Positions 1 to 8,401 of a DNA stretch of 64,000 nucleotides are shown here, in pieces. Source of the stretch: JAGDZR01 sp049115695 (lineage in GTDB: Bacteria; Bacteroidota; Bacteroidia; Cytophagales; Cyclobacteriaceae); assembly GCA_049115695.1 (NCBI GenBank), contig JAGDZR010000011.1, forward strand, positions 62,001 through 126,000, given 5' to 3'. The notes under the pieces were generated by a model. It saw only the letters and a list, made by a program, of their open reading frames with translations. It was not told the DNA's origin and did no database searches. The position numbers and the translations under genes were made by a program. Positions within the stretch are counted from its first letter, which is position 1, and each line of letters opens with the position of its first letter.

Positions 1-1980
1 ATCAGAAACGTAAGCATAATGAGCTTCTTCTGATAGATCATTCCTGCTGATATATTCCATCAGTGAGATGTACTCATCTGCATGTCCCTCGACCTCCTCG
101 AAATGTCCCTCTAGCATGGCAAATTCACCCTTCTTGTATCCATAATGAGACTCAACATACTCGTCGTTGATCTTCTCTCGTATATTGTGAATCCCCCAGT
201 AGTCACCATTGATATATAACACTGCGGGGCGATATGATTGCCGATCTATTGACTCATGAAACATGGTAGCCATTAGCGCATCACGAAACATTGTATTGTT
301 CCAGTCATTCCCTGAGTTTCTCAACACAATTCTCGAAAATTCATCGAGGATATTGTCTTCAAATATTTGATACTTGATTTCCTTATCCCCATAGGCCTTT
401 CGGAGATAGATACCTAAAGATCTTTGATCCTGTCCACGGCTATAATTTCCGAAAATTTTGGTCCCTGCTCGTACTCTAAAAGCCATATCACCATTGGGTT
501 CGAACATTTCCAATACAATGGGTCGCTCCCAATCATTCCAAAAGTTGGCACCAAAATGCGGGAAATCGAATGTCGTATTGGGTCCATGAGCATAAATTCC
601 AGTATGGTAATCAAAGAAATGATCAGGTTCCACTGCCAACGAAAGAATAGGAAGTGAATGTGGGGTTCTTAAAATATATGATTGTGCAACAACTGGTCCC
701 ATTCCAATATTCCCACGCACTACCCTGGCCTTAACGAGTACCGTTTGATTAATATCGATAGGCTCGGAGTACTCAAAGCTCGATGTATCTGGCATGCTAC
801 CATCCAATGTGTAATAAACTTTGTCTTGTGCTTGAGGACCTTGCAGCTCGAGAGCTTGAGTTTTAGCATAAACACCTCCAAGGACAGAAAACAATGGTTG
901 ATCATCTATCTTGTGATAAGCACCAGCATTTCTTTCTCCTGGAGTAGCGGTCAGGAAATGTCGCTCCACTCCTCCTTGATCGATTCCATAGGATTCATCC
1001 GCCCGCAATGGTGGAAAGGAAAGCTGATGAATCAATGTTCCCTGAGGATCGAACAAATACAAAGTATCTCCATCTGCATCCAGTTTGAAGTCAGTGTGAG
1101 ACCAGGCGGATGTCACATTCAACTTGTCAGACAAGTTGGATTTCGATTGATCTAATGTTCCGAAAGAGATAAAAGGAATTAATGACAAATCAGAAGACGT
1201 TAGATTGGCGTTGTGAACCTGAACGGCCAGTAGATTTTCTCCTTCTTTAATGATCTCTCTGAAGTTCTCGATCAAAAATGTATCAGGTTGACCACCCTGA
1301 TATAAAGCTGCCTCGTGATCATGATCATCCGCAAAGGTGTCAAATGACGGCATACCCTCTCCAGCCATATTGCCTCTTGCAACTTCCTGTCCATTGATAT
1401 AGGCAACAATACCATCATCATAATCGATGTGAAGGAGCATCGCCCGGATATTACCTAGCTCCTTAACAGTGAATGGCATCCTGACATAAACGGACAAGGC
1501 TCCATCCAAGACAGTGTTGTCATCTCCATCATCATATCCATAGCCACTGCGCCCACCTGACCAGGAAGTGTCGACAAAGTGTGGCTGAATCCAATCATCA
1601 GGCACTATTGTATCCGGAACTAAATACTTACCGGAATCACCCTCATCCAAGATGGTATACCAATGCAATGGAATCTGTTTAAGGTCTCGGTCTGACGCAA
1701 AAAACAAAGTACTGGAACCTGAGTCAAGGATAATGTCTGGCATGGCCCATGCACTGTCAAAGTTGTTTCGATCTGAGATCCGATACTCTTTGAGACTAAT
1801 TAATGCATCGCGTTGATTGGTTACTTCAAACCAATCAGAATATTCAGCAAATTCATCCTCAATGGTCATATAATTGGAGGGCATTACCTCAGTGATAATC
1901 GCTTGCTGCCCAAAAGAAATAAATGAGATTCCGCAGAATAAAAGAAAAAATAATTCGCGGGAACATGACAAAAAATACAC
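1..1980 (-). CDS. CotH-like secreted protein, C-terminus beyond window
   Basis: An open frame of about 660 codons runs off the left edge, so the gene lacks its 3' end here. It opens at a GTG (1980) just after an in-frame stop; a TTG at 1971 is the alternative. A hydrophobic signal peptide ends near FGQQA. The next segment (about residues 27-330, starting IITEVMPSN) resembles lamin-tail-type beta domains seen in such proteins. Around residues 370-425 a chitobiase C-terminal-like segment (YYTLDGSMPD) follows. From about residue 440 the pattern is CotH-like: SLPILSLAVEP, a TKIFGNYSRG...LGIYLRKAYG stretch, LRNSGNDW, then AVLYINGDYWGIHNIREK. CotH proteins are atypical protein kinases known from spore coats; in Bacteroidota they occur as large secreted proteins of unknown substrate. 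Family assignment is by motif; role unknown. Confidence 0.75.
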   Translation of the reverse strand, partial: MYFLSCSRELFFLLFCGISFISFGQQAIITEVMPSNYMTIEDEFAEYSDWFEVTNQRDALISLKEYRISDRNNFDSAWAMPDIILDSGSSTLFFASDRDLKQIPLHWYTILDEGDSGKYLVPDTIVPDDWIQPHFVDTSWSGGRSGYGYDDGDDNTVLDGALSVYVRMPFTVKELGNIRAMLLHIDYDDGIVAYINGQEVARGNMAGEGMPSFDTFADDHDHEAALYQGGQPDTFLIENFREIIKEGENLLAVQVHNANLTSSDLSLIPFISFGTLDQSKSNLSDKLNVTSAWSHTDFKLDADGDTLYLFDPQGTLIHQLSFPPLRADESYGIDQGGVERHFLTATPGERNAGAYHKIDDQPLFSVLGGVYAKTQALELQGPQAQDKVYYTLDGSMPDTSSFEYSEPIDINQTVLVKARVVRGNIGMGPVVAQSYILRTPHSLPILSLAVEPDHFFDYHTGIYAHGPNTTFDFPHFGANFWNDWERPIVLEMFEPNGDMAFRVRAGTKIFGNYSRGQDQRSLGIYLRKAYGDKEIKYQIFEDNILDEFSRIVLRNSGNDWNNTMFRDALMATMFHESIDRQSYRPAVLYINGDYWGIHNIREKINDEYVESHYGYKKGEFAMLEGHFEEVEGHADEYISLMEYISRNDLSEEAHYAYVSD

Positions 1981-2033
1981 TTCGCTAGCGTTAATGGTTC
2001 CGACACAATATTAGCCTCAAAAACACCAAGCAC

Positions 2034-2062
2034 AAAAAAAGAGCAACTCAAATGAGTTGCTC
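2034..2062 (-). terminator. intrinsic terminator of tRNA-Val
   Basis: A perfect inverted repeat (GAGCAACTCA / TGAGTTGCTC, 2041-2062) is followed on the minus strand by a run of seven T (2034-2040). It lies six bases after the tRNA 3' end, so it should end the tRNA transcript. Confidence 0.85.
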
Positions 2063-2067
2063 TGATG

Positions 2068-2142
2068 TGGGCGCTGAGGGATTCGAACCCCCGACCCCCT
2101 CGGTGTAAACGAGGTGCTCTGAACCAACTGAGCTAAGCGCCC
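2068..2142 (-). tRNA. tRNA-Val (anticodon TAC)
   Basis: The minus strand folds into a full cloverleaf. The acceptor stem is GGGCGCT/AGCGCCC, the D arm GCTC...GAGC, the anticodon stem CCTCG/CGAGG with loop TTTACAC (anticodon TAC, reads GTA-type valine codons), and the T arm carries TTCGAAT. The discriminator base is A at 2068. CCA is not encoded, as the next bases read CA then T, so CCA must be added after transcription. It is a single-gene unit with its own promoter and terminator. Confidence 0.97.
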
Positions 2143-2156
2143 GAAAAATCGGATTG

Positions 2157-2187
2157 CAAAAGTAGTGTTGTTTTGTAATTCTCCAAA
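2157..2187 (-). promoter_or_regulatory. promoter of tRNA-Val
   Basis: On the minus strand a TTTG (2184-2187) is followed after exactly 19 bases by TACTTTTG (2157-2164). This matches the Bacteroidota housekeeping sigma consensus of TTTG, 17-23 bases, TAnnTTTG. The tRNA 5' end lies 14 bases downstream. It is the best promoter match in the window and served as reference for the other calls. Confidence 0.8.
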
Positions 2188-2204
2188 CGAAACACCAAAT
2201 ATTT

Positions 2205-2855
2205 TCAACTCATAGCGACACTTAGATACTTATTAAACGGTTGAGCGATTTTAAACATCTGTCCTATCTCCGTCACTGAATTCGGCTGAGTAAACAGCGA
2301 GTCCTTCACCTCTGTCCACACTATAAAACTTTTAAATCTCAGCAACTCAATATTCGGATGATCTTTTGGATAACCCTTAGGGGCTGTCTTCAGCGCTTCT
2401 CCTTTCAGTTCACCGTAAGTTGACTTAAAGTCATCCTCTTCCAAAATATGTAAGAGTCCCTCGGCATTGTAGTCGATTTCCTGACGGATTTTTCTTAACT
2501 CTTCAGCCGGAGGCATGTAGACTCCTGCTGCTATCATTGATTTCCCTACTTCTGCATGAACGTAATAGGTAGGATTGGTTGATTGTTTGCCTCCAGGCGA
2601 GATGGATGCACCAAAACTTGTTTTATAGGGCAACTTATTTTTCCCAAATCGCACATCCCGGTGAATTCTAAAAATACAATTTTTCGGCTCAAGGTCCTCG
2701 ACAGCTTTATCAAATGACGATATCTCAAGAATCAACTTACCCACCACTTCCTCGAATACTGATTTAGCAGTCAAATACTCTTCTTTGTGCTCATGAAACC
2801 ACTCTCTATTGTTATGTTGTTCAAGGTTCTTTAAAAATTTGAATACCTGATTCAT
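2205..2855 (-). CDS. DUF2461 family protein
   Basis: The 216-residue product matches the DUF2461 (TIGR02453) family in length and pattern: an N-terminal FLKNLEQHNNREWFHEHK segment, then IFRIHRDVRFGKNKLPYKT and a YYVHAEVGKSMIAAGVYMP stretch. The family is widespread in bacteria and fungi and has no established biochemical function. The protein is soluble, without signal peptide or membrane segments. Its start overlaps the murF stop by four bases (ATGA), so it is co-transcribed and probably translationally coupled to murF. Confidence 0.85.
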   Translation of the reverse strand: MNQVFKFLKNLEQHNNREWFHEHKEEYLTAKSVFEEVVGKLILEISSFDKAVEDLEPKNCIFRIHRDVRFGKNKLPYKTSFGASISPGGKQSTNPTYYVHAEVGKSMIAAGVYMPPAEELRKIRQEIDYNAEGLLHILEEDDFKSTYGELKGEALKTAPKGYPKDHPNIELLRFKSFIVWTEVKDSLFTQPNSVTEIGQMFKIAQPFNKYLSVAMS

Positions 2856-4126
2856 TTTATAAATAGTGATTTGAGTGTTTCAAGCTGTGCACTACGGGAC
2901 GCTTTGATCAACACCGTGGCATTCGAAATCGGATGGCTGACCAAGTGTTCTACTAATTCATTCTTCGTGGCAAACCATTTTGACCTTGTTGCCACTTTAT
3001 GCCCATTTCTTACATCCTTCCCTACAAAATACACCATGTCTATTTCAGCCTCTGTTGCAATTTCTCCGAGCTTTTTATGTTGTAATTCTGTATCATCTAA
3101 TTCCTTCATATCGCCAAGAATAGCTATTCTCTTCCCTTCCATACAGCCCAGGTTTTCAATTGCTACTTTCATCGAATCTGGGTTGGCATTATAAGCATCC
3201 AGAATAAGCACAATATCCCCGGATTGGATTAATTGTGAGCGCATATTGTCTGGCGCATATGAGGCTATAGCCTCGCCAATGATTTCATCCGAAACGTTGA
3301 AGCGTCTTCCCACTTCAATAGCTGCCGCAATATTGATGGCATTGTATGCTCCAACCAAATTTGATTTGAATTGCTTGCCGGCTAGCTCAAAAGTCAATTG
3401 CCCAGAATGCTGGAAATTGAATGCATCAGTTTGATACGTATGTGGCCGATCAAAACGCTTGGCCATATTTGAAAGCACTTTATCCTCCAAATTAATGAAT
3501 ACCTCTCCTTCCGATCTTTTGAGATAATCAAACAACTCGCTCTTCCCGCGAATAACTCCTTCAAATCCGCCAAATCCTTCTGTATGAGCATGACCTATAT
3601 TAGTAATCAGACCATGAGTGGGCAGTGCATATTCGCAAAGCTGTGCGATCTCCCCAACATGGTTTGCACCCATTTCAATAATGGCCATTTCCACTTGAGG
3701 ATGGATGTGAAGCAGAGTCAATGGAACCCCAATGTGATTGTTATAATTCCCAGGTGTTGCATGCACGATATAATTCTTTTTCAACACAGCAGTAATAAGC
3801 TCCTTGGTAGTCGTTTTACCATTCGATCCAGTAAGACCTAAAACAACCCGCTTGTATTTGCTTCGATGAAAAACAGCCAGCTCCTGCAATGCACTCAGGG
3901 TATCCGGTGCATAAATCATACGCTCGTCCTGAGCTGCCAGAATCTGATCATCTACTACCGCAAAATTGGCTCCTTTCTCAAGTGCTATATTGGCATATTC
4001 CGCCCCTCGAAAGCTGGGCCCGTTTAATCCAAAAAAAAGATTTCCTTTCTCAATTGTCCTTGTATCTGTGGAAACACCATCGCTTTGCAAAAACTTTGAG
4101 TAGAGGAACTCAATGAAATTTTCCAT
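2852..4126 (-). CDS. murF: UDP-MurNAc-tripeptide D-Ala-D-Ala ligase MurF
   Basis: MurF adds D-Ala-D-Ala to UDP-MurNAc-tripeptide in the cytoplasm, the last soluble step of peptidoglycan precursor synthesis. The 424-residue protein has the Mur ligase layout: an N-terminal UDP-substrate domain with STDTRTIEKGNLFFGL, the ATP loop GLTGSNGKTTTKE (about 97-109), NYNNHIGVPLTLL, EMGANHVGEI, and a C-terminal domain with LDAYNANPDSM and GDMKEL. Length is close to the usual 430-460. It leads a two-gene unit with the DUF2461 gene and lies divergently 35 bases from the gene at 4162. Confidence 0.97.
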   Translation of the reverse strand: MENFIEFLYSKFLQSDGVSTDTRTIEKGNLFFGLNGPSFRGAEYANIALEKGANFAVVDDQILAAQDERMIYAPDTLSALQELAVFHRSKYKRVVLGLTGSNGKTTTKELITAVLKKNYIVHATPGNYNNHIGVPLTLLHIHPQVEMAIIEMGANHVGEIAQLCEYALPTHGLITNIGHAHTEGFGGFEGVIRGKSELFDYLKRSEGEVFINLEDKVLSNMAKRFDRPHTYQTDAFNFQHSGQLTFELAGKQFKSNLVGAYNAINIAAAIEVGRRFNVSDEIIGEAIASYAPDNMRSQLIQSGDIVLILDAYNANPDSMKVAIENLGCMEGKRIAILGDMKELDDTELQHKKLGEIATEAEIDMVYFVGKDVRNGHKVATRSKWFATKNELVEHLVSHPISNATVLIKASRSAQLETLKSLFIK

Positions 4127-4161
4127 AATCTAAGATAATCTTGCAGTAAAGATACCTGCTA

Positions 4162-4533
4162 ATGCCGATTCCTATTTTGATTTATCAATCCATTGATGCT
4201 CCATCACAATCCAGCTTTCAGTACGATTTGCAGAAGTTATCCCCTGCTAGTGAAGTTTTCGTAATCGATAGCTTCTCAGACACCATTAGCTTTCAATTGG
4301 CTGTACAATTGATTCAGAAATCTGAGCACATCCTTGTTGTTCTTGACTTCAGAAAAGCCACCTCCTCGAATGGTTTGGTGCAAATTTTAAATGAATTGGT
4401 ACATCACAAATCCAAAAATGTGGTTTCATTAGGATCAAGTGAGTTGATCGAGAAAATGCGTAATGTTTTTACCATTGATAGATTTGAAAAAGATGAACTC
4501 TCTGAATTGCTAAAACACATCGTTAATTCCTAA
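4162..4533 (+). CDS. hypothetical protein, 123 residues
   Basis: I do not recognise a family. The protein begins PIPILIYQSID, has alternating hydrophobic beta-like strands (EVFVIDSF, HILVVLDF, NVVSLGS) separated by helices, and no signal peptide or membrane segment. The strand-helix alternation suggests a small Rossmann-like alpha/beta fold, which is an inference only. It is transcribed away from murF and lies 30 bases upstream of the small gene at 4564. The intervening bases form a weak GGTTG/CAACC hairpin without a T-tract. Confidence 0.6.
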   Translation: MPIPILIYQSIDAPSQSSFQYDLQKLSPASEVFVIDSFSDTISFQLAVQLIQKSEHILVVLDFRKATSSNGLVQILNELVHHKSKNVVSLGSSELIEKMRNVFTIDRFEKDELSELLKHIVNS

Positions 4534-4563
4534 ATTGAGGTTGCGATAGCCAACCCGGTTGTA

Positions 4564-4758
4564 ATGAAAATGATTAGAAAACCCACTTTTGCGGGGAAAG
4601 CACAAGACAAAGATGAGATTGATATCATTTATTGGTCTCGTAAAACACCATACGAAAGGTTATGTGAGTCCTGGAGACTACACCTTGAAAACCATGGAAT
4701 TAAACATGGAGAAGATCGTCTTAACAAGCAGGTAAACAGTGCCAAAAAAAGAGTGTGA
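4564..4758 (+). CDS. small partner protein of nucleotidyltransferase
   Basis: This 64-residue protein is charged and probably soluble, with an IDIIYWSRKTPYERL segment followed by a helical, basic C-terminus. Small proteins with a similar YW-x-KTP-x-ERL pattern often precede nucleotidyltransferase genes in Bacteroidota (recalled, not searched). The stop overlaps the GTG start of the next gene by four bases (GTGA), which implies tight coupling. It may be an antitoxin or targeting partner, but no DNA-binding motif is evident. Translation could also begin at the ATG two codons downstream. Confidence 0.65.
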   Translation: MKMIRKPTFAGKAQDKDEIDIIYWSRKTPYERLCESWRLHLENHGIKHGEDRLNKQVNSAKKRV

Positions 4759-5222
4759 ATCTTAATACAGATTTTCAAGATTATCTACTTCTTCTGAATA
4801 AGTATGATGTTCAATACTTATTGGTTGGAGGGATGGCTGTAAACATGTACGGTTATCGTAGGTCAACAGGTGATATGGACCTATTTATTAACCCAACAGC
4901 CGAGAATCATGAAAAGTTGAAAAAAGTCCACTCCGAATTCGGCATGCACATGGGAGAAATGGAGAGGCTTGAAAACTTCCTGAACACAGACACATACGAC
5001 GTTTATACCTTTGGCGTATCCCCGATTCAAATTGACATTATGACAAAATGTAAAGGGCTCGATTTTGAAGGCGCATTCAGCAATAGAGACCAATTGACTA
5101 TATCAAGGGGCTTGGTAATTTCAATTGTCGACCTTCATGATCTAATGTCCGCAAAACAGGCCAGCGGTAGACATAGAGATCTGGCTGATATTGAAGAACT
5201 CAAAAAGATTCATAAAATCTGA
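4755..5222 (+). CDS. nucleotidyltransferase (DUF6036/AbiEii-like)
   Basis: A 155-residue single-domain protein of the nucleotidyltransferase fold. The active-site pattern is visible: LLVGGMAVNMYGYRRSTGD with MDLFI (GG, then D-x-D), and a likely third acidic residue in IQIDIMTK. The C-terminal AKQASGRHRDLADIEEL motif is typical of the DUF6036-like family. Relatives include minimal nucleotidyltransferases and AbiEii-type toxins that add nucleotides to tRNA or proteins; the substrate here is unknown. It starts at GTG overlapping the small partner's stop, and its own stop abuts that of the convergent amidase gene. Confidence 0.8.
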   Translation: MNLNTDFQDYLLLLNKYDVQYLLVGGMAVNMYGYRRSTGDMDLFINPTAENHEKLKKVHSEFGMHMGEMERLENFLNTDTYDVYTFGVSPIQIDIMTKCKGLDFEGAFSNRDQLTISRGLVISIVDLHDLMSAKQASGRHRDLADIEELKKIHKI

Positions 5223-6014
5223 TTAACTCAAATCAAACCCATCGGCATCCACTTGAAATGGGTATCGTTTTCTAAAAGAATGCATCCCAGCACCATCTAG
5301 CTCAGCAACAATGTTTCCTGGTTGATGGTCTAACACCTCAATACCTTCACCCAGATAATCGTAAACTCCGCTCTTCCCTGGATAGTCATTATTGAGCTCA
5401 TCGGATCCCGTTCTGTTTACACCAATGACATAGCACTGATTTTCAATAGCGCGTGCCTGAAGCAAAGTATTCCACGCATGAACTCGTGGAGATGGCCAAT
5501 TGGCAGAATAAACCAACAAATCATATTCATACAACTCCTCTACAGCGCTCTTTGATCGAGTCCACACAGGAAATCTCAAGTCATAGCATATCTGCGGCAT
5601 TACTCTCCAGCCATCGATATCGAAAATGACTCGATCTCGTCCAGCTTCATATCCTTGATCCTCTCCTGCCAGACTGAATAGATGCTTCTTGTCATAAAAC
5701 AGGTTTTCACCATTCGGCCAAACAGCATACATTCTGTTACGAAATGTCCCTTTCACGTTCACAACATAGCTACCCATCACAACTGCGCTTAATTGTTTCG
5801 CCATTTGTTTCATCCAGGTCATGGTTCTACCATTCACCGGCTCTGCAACATTGGTTGGCGTCATTGTAAATCCAGTTGTGAACATTTCGGGAAGTACCAG
5901 AAGATCAATCTCCTTTTCTATCTGCCAGATCTGTTCTTCGAATTGTGCCAGATTGGCATCAATTTGCTCCCAGCAGAGCGCGTGTTGAAGAATTGCTACC
6001 CTCAGATTTTTCAT
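5223..6014 (-). CDS. omega-amidase-type carbon-nitrogen hydrolase (YafV-like)
   Basis: A 263-residue nitrilase-superfamily amidohydrolase. The Glu-Lys-Cys triad is visible: E43 in LLVLPEMFTTGF, K110 in YDKKHLFSLAGE, and C143 in PQICYDLRFPVW. The TGF and DLRFPVW contexts fit the YafV/Nit2 branch, which hydrolyses alpha-ketoglutaramate or alpha-ketosuccinamate to the 2-oxoacid, so metabolite repair is the likely role. It is cytoplasmic. It sits three bases downstream of def in the leftward run hemerythrin-ruvX-def-amidase. Confidence 0.88.
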   Translation of the reverse strand: MKNLRVAILQHALCWEQIDANLAQFEEQIWQIEKEIDLLVLPEMFTTGFTMTPTNVAEPVNGRTMTWMKQMAKQLSAVVMGSYVVNVKGTFRNRMYAVWPNGENLFYDKKHLFSLAGEDQGYEAGRDRVIFDIDGWRVMPQICYDLRFPVWTRSKSAVEELYEYDLLVYSANWPSPRVHAWNTLLQARAIENQCYVIGVNRTGSDELNNDYPGKSGVYDYLGEGIEVLDHQPGNIVAELDGAGMHSFRKRYPFQVDADGFDLS

Positions 6015-6017
6015 CTA

Positions 6018-6563
6018 TTAACGTGGTGCCTTGACTCTATAATCGGCCTTCACCTTTCCTTTACTAATATTGGCCAGCTTACTTTTGATCAGCCGCTTTT
6101 TAAAGGCAGACAAGTGATCTGTAAATAATATACCCTCAACATGATCATATTCATGTTGAATTACGCGGGCCGCTAACCCTGAAAATGACTTTTCATGCTC
6201 AACCCATTCTTCATCATAGAATTTGATCTTGATGTCCGGTTGACGTATCACATCTTCTCGAATACCCGGAATACTCAGACAACCTTCCTCAAACGCCCAT
6301 TCCTCACCCGTCTCTTCAATGATCTCCGGATTGATAAAAACCTGCTTGATTCCCTCTTCTTCCTCCTCCATAGGAGAACTATCAATGATAAACATACGGA
6401 CTGACTTTCCAATTTGAGGTGCCGCTAATCCAACACCATTGGCCTGATACATAGTCTCGTACATATCTGCTGCCAATTCAGCCACATCAATTTCATCCTT
6501 GACAATATCTTCTGCTGGTTTTTTAAGAACTGGATCTCCAAAGAGAATTATTGGGTAAATCAT
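6018..6563 (-). CDS. def: peptide deformylase
   Basis: Removes the formyl group from N-terminal methionine of new proteins. The three family motifs are intact: GVGLAAPQ (43-50), EGCLS (93-97) and the metal site HEYDH (137-141). At 181 residues it has the usual length. A short acidic insert (EEEEEG near residue 67-71) lies between motifs 1 and 2. The start overlaps the ruvX stop by four bases. Confidence 0.97.
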   Translation of the reverse strand: MIYPIILFGDPVLKKPAEDIVKDEIDVAELAADMYETMYQANGVGLAAPQIGKSVRMFIIDSSPMEEEEEGIKQVFINPEIIEETGEEWAFEEGCLSIPGIREDVIRQPDIKIKFYDEEWVEHEKSFSGLAARVIQHEYDHVEGILFTDHLSAFKKRLIKSKLANISKGKVKADYRVKAPR

Positions 6564-6973
6564 AAATTAGATTCCATATAAGCTTGTAAGATTAGCACCG
6601 CACTCAGCTTGTCAATAGCCAACTTGTCACGTCGCTTCTTTTTCTTAACACCTCCGGCAATCATAGTTTGCATGGCCATATTGGAAGTGTTCCATTCATC
6701 CTGCAAATCTACGGGCACTTGCGGAAATATCTTCTTAAAACGATTTACAAATGCCTCAACATGTGGAGTATTATTCGTGGGGCTTCCATCGTCCTGAGTA
6801 GGCCATCCAACAATCAATCTTTCGACTTCCTCCTTTTGAAGATAATCTGTCAGAAAATCGAAAAGCACATGTGTCATTACTCCCGAAAGGGGTGTCGCAA
6901 TAATTTTCAGCGGATCAGTCACAGCAAGCCCGGTCCTCTTAGTCCCGAAATCAACAGCAAGCAGTCTTCCCAT
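6560..6973 (-). CDS. ruvX: Holliday junction resolvase-like RuvX/YqgF
   Basis: A 137-residue RNase H-fold protein. It has the expected N-terminal strand with the first catalytic Asp (LLAVDFGTKRTGLAV), the LIVGWPTQDDGSPT loop, LQDEWNTS, and the C-terminal DKLAIDKLSAVLILQ. The family acts on branched DNA and/or in 5' end maturation of 16S rRNA. It is linked to def by a four-base overlap and follows the hemerythrin gene after a single base. Confidence 0.95.
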   Translation of the reverse strand: MGRLLAVDFGTKRTGLAVTDPLKIIATPLSGVMTHVLFDFLTDYLQKEEVERLIVGWPTQDDGSPTNNTPHVEAFVNRFKKIFPQVPVDLQDEWNTSNMAMQTMIAGGVKKKKRRDKLAIDKLSAVLILQAYMESNL

Positions 6974-6974
6974 T

Positions 6975-7703
6975 TCAATTGAGGAGACTAATTTCTCTTA
7001 ACCTTGCTCTCACGGATGCCTCTGCTGTAATGGCCTTAGGAAAAAACACTTGATTCTCTATTTCAGAATGATACAGTATCTCTCGATCAAACGCCATAAT
7101 TTCCTTTTTGATGACCTGCAAGTGAAGACTATCATCCGGCATCTCATCCATCAAACTTCTTAATCCAACCATTTCATCTTCATTCAGATGATATTGTTGC
7201 CTTTCCAGCAAAGACAAGTCGCTAAATTTCCACATTGCTCCAACAGGATTCTGAATTCTGCCTCCCTGGATATTGATCAGCAGCTGAACATACTTGAACA
7301 GTTCGTCCTCCTCCTCATAAATATGCTTGATGAAGTCTTCAACAAACAATGGAAATATCTCTACAAGATCTCTTACTGCGTCATTTCCTTGATCAAGTTT
7401 TTCAATCAGACCAGCGACATAAGGAAGGTATTGTTTGATGTAAGAGTGGTGTGCATAACGCAGGTACTCCAAGATTAGCTGTAATGGATATTGCTCAATT
7501 TCCTTAAACGAAACCCTTGACTTGCTGTCAAATTGATAGAGACTTTTAACCAGTCTACCTCTATCAATGCCTCGTAAAGCACAAATTGTGTTCAGTGTTT
7601 CATGCTCATATTGATAAAAATCAATACCCAGATAGTGCAATGCCCTAGCATAGATATAGTTTTCATCGATTAGCGTTCCTACCGTCTTATTGAGCACACT
7701 CAT
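6975..7703 (-). CDS. hemerythrin-domain protein, RIC/ScdA-like
   Basis: The 242-residue protein begins with an ScdA_N-like segment (TVGTLIDENYIYARALHYLGIDF), followed by a helical hemerythrin-like domain. Likely di-iron ligands lie in YAHHSYIKQYL, FIKHIYEEEDELF and YHSEIENQVFFP. RIC-type proteins repair iron-sulfur clusters after nitrosative or oxidative damage. The paired cysteines that normally follow GIDF/Y in the N-terminal domain are absent (YQYEHET here), so the classic RIC mechanism may not apply. It heads the ruvX-def-amidase run. Confidence 0.8.
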   Translation of the reverse strand: MSVLNKTVGTLIDENYIYARALHYLGIDFYQYEHETLNTICALRGIDRGRLVKSLYQFDSKSRVSFKEIEQYPLQLILEYLRYAHHSYIKQYLPYVAGLIEKLDQGNDAVRDLVEIFPLFVEDFIKHIYEEEDELFKYVQLLINIQGGRIQNPVGAMWKFSDLSLLERQQYHLNEDEMVGLRSLMDEMPDDSLHLQVIKKEIMAFDREILYHSEIENQVFFPKAITAEASVRARLREISLLN

Positions 7704-7710
7704 ACAACTT

Positions 7711-7718
7711 CAAATATA
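7711..7718 (-). promoter_or_regulatory. -7 element upstream of hemerythrin gene
   Basis: TATATTTG on the minus strand matches TAnnTTTG. It ends only seven bases before the ATG, so the transcript would begin at or next to the start codon. No TTTG/TTG is seen 17-23 bases further upstream, so the call rests on the -7 box alone. Confidence 0.45.
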
Positions 7719-7813
7719 AGAAAATGAATTGCCTATTTAGCTTCTATAGTCGGTCAAAATCAAAACTTTGAAACATCTCGCATATCAATTAGTTTGGTGC
7801 CAAATTATGATAG

Positions 7814-8401
7814 ATGAGGCACGCTGCTTTCTCAGACCGAAATAATATTATCAATATCATTGCTGACTCCTTTGCACGTAATCCAAGTGTAAACTGGGTA
7901 ATCAAACAAGATGAAAGAAAATCAAAAAGGTTATTGGTGTTTTCTGCCTATGCCTTTGAGACAGGGATGGGGCGAAAGGGCATGTACATATCTGATGCTG
8001 GGAATGGCGTTGCTATCTGTTTCAAAAAAAACTCGAAATACAATATCCTGAAGGATTTGTATTGGCAGGCCAGAATGGCGATACAGGTAGTTGGTCTTTT
8101 AAGGGTGAAAGCAATTCTTGATAGGGAGAGCTATTTGGAAAAAATACGACCTTCCGATGGGAACTATTACTACTTCTGGTTTTTTGGTGTTTTAACTGAC
8201 GAAAGAAACCAGGGAGATGCACTCGATCTTAAAAATGAGTTATTAGCTAAAGCTGATCGTGAAAAAAAATCAATCTTCCTGGAAACTTCCGTGCCCAAAA
8301 ACATGAGAGTTTACCAGCGCTACGGATTCGAAATATATCATTCATGGGAGGTTGAGTCCGAGGGGATCACATTGTGGTGCATGAAAAGAGAGCCAAAATG
8401 A
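7814..8401 (+). CDS. GNAT family N-acetyltransferase
   Basis: The 195-residue protein has the GNAT layout: an N-terminal strand/helix (RHAAFSDRNNIINIIADSF), a central YYYFWFFGVLTDERNQGDALDLKNELL segment where the acetyl-CoA-binding turn is expected, and a C-terminal VYQRYGFEIYHSWEV, the usual YxxxGF pattern. The CoA loop is poorly conserved (ERNQGDALD in place of RGxGxG/A). The substrate is unknown. Its stop overlaps the start of the DsbA-like gene by four bases. Confidence 0.8.
   Translation: MRHAAFSDRNNIINIIADSFARNPSVNWVIKQDERKSKRLLVFSAYAFETGMGRKGMYISDAGNGVAICFKKNSKYNILKDLYWQARMAIQVVGLLRVKAILDRESYLEKIRPSDGNYYYFWFFGVLTDERNQGDALDLKNELLAKADREKKSIFLETSVPKNMRVYQRYGFEIYHSWEVESEGITLWCMKREPK

Noticed and set aside
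682..1155. 157-codon plus-strand frame
   Set aside because: It is antisense to the CotH-like gene, whose minus-strand frame has clear family motifs and runs off the edge.
4541..4557. GGTTG/CAACC hairpin after the 123-residue gene
   Set aside because: Five pairs only and no T-tract, so not a convincing terminator.
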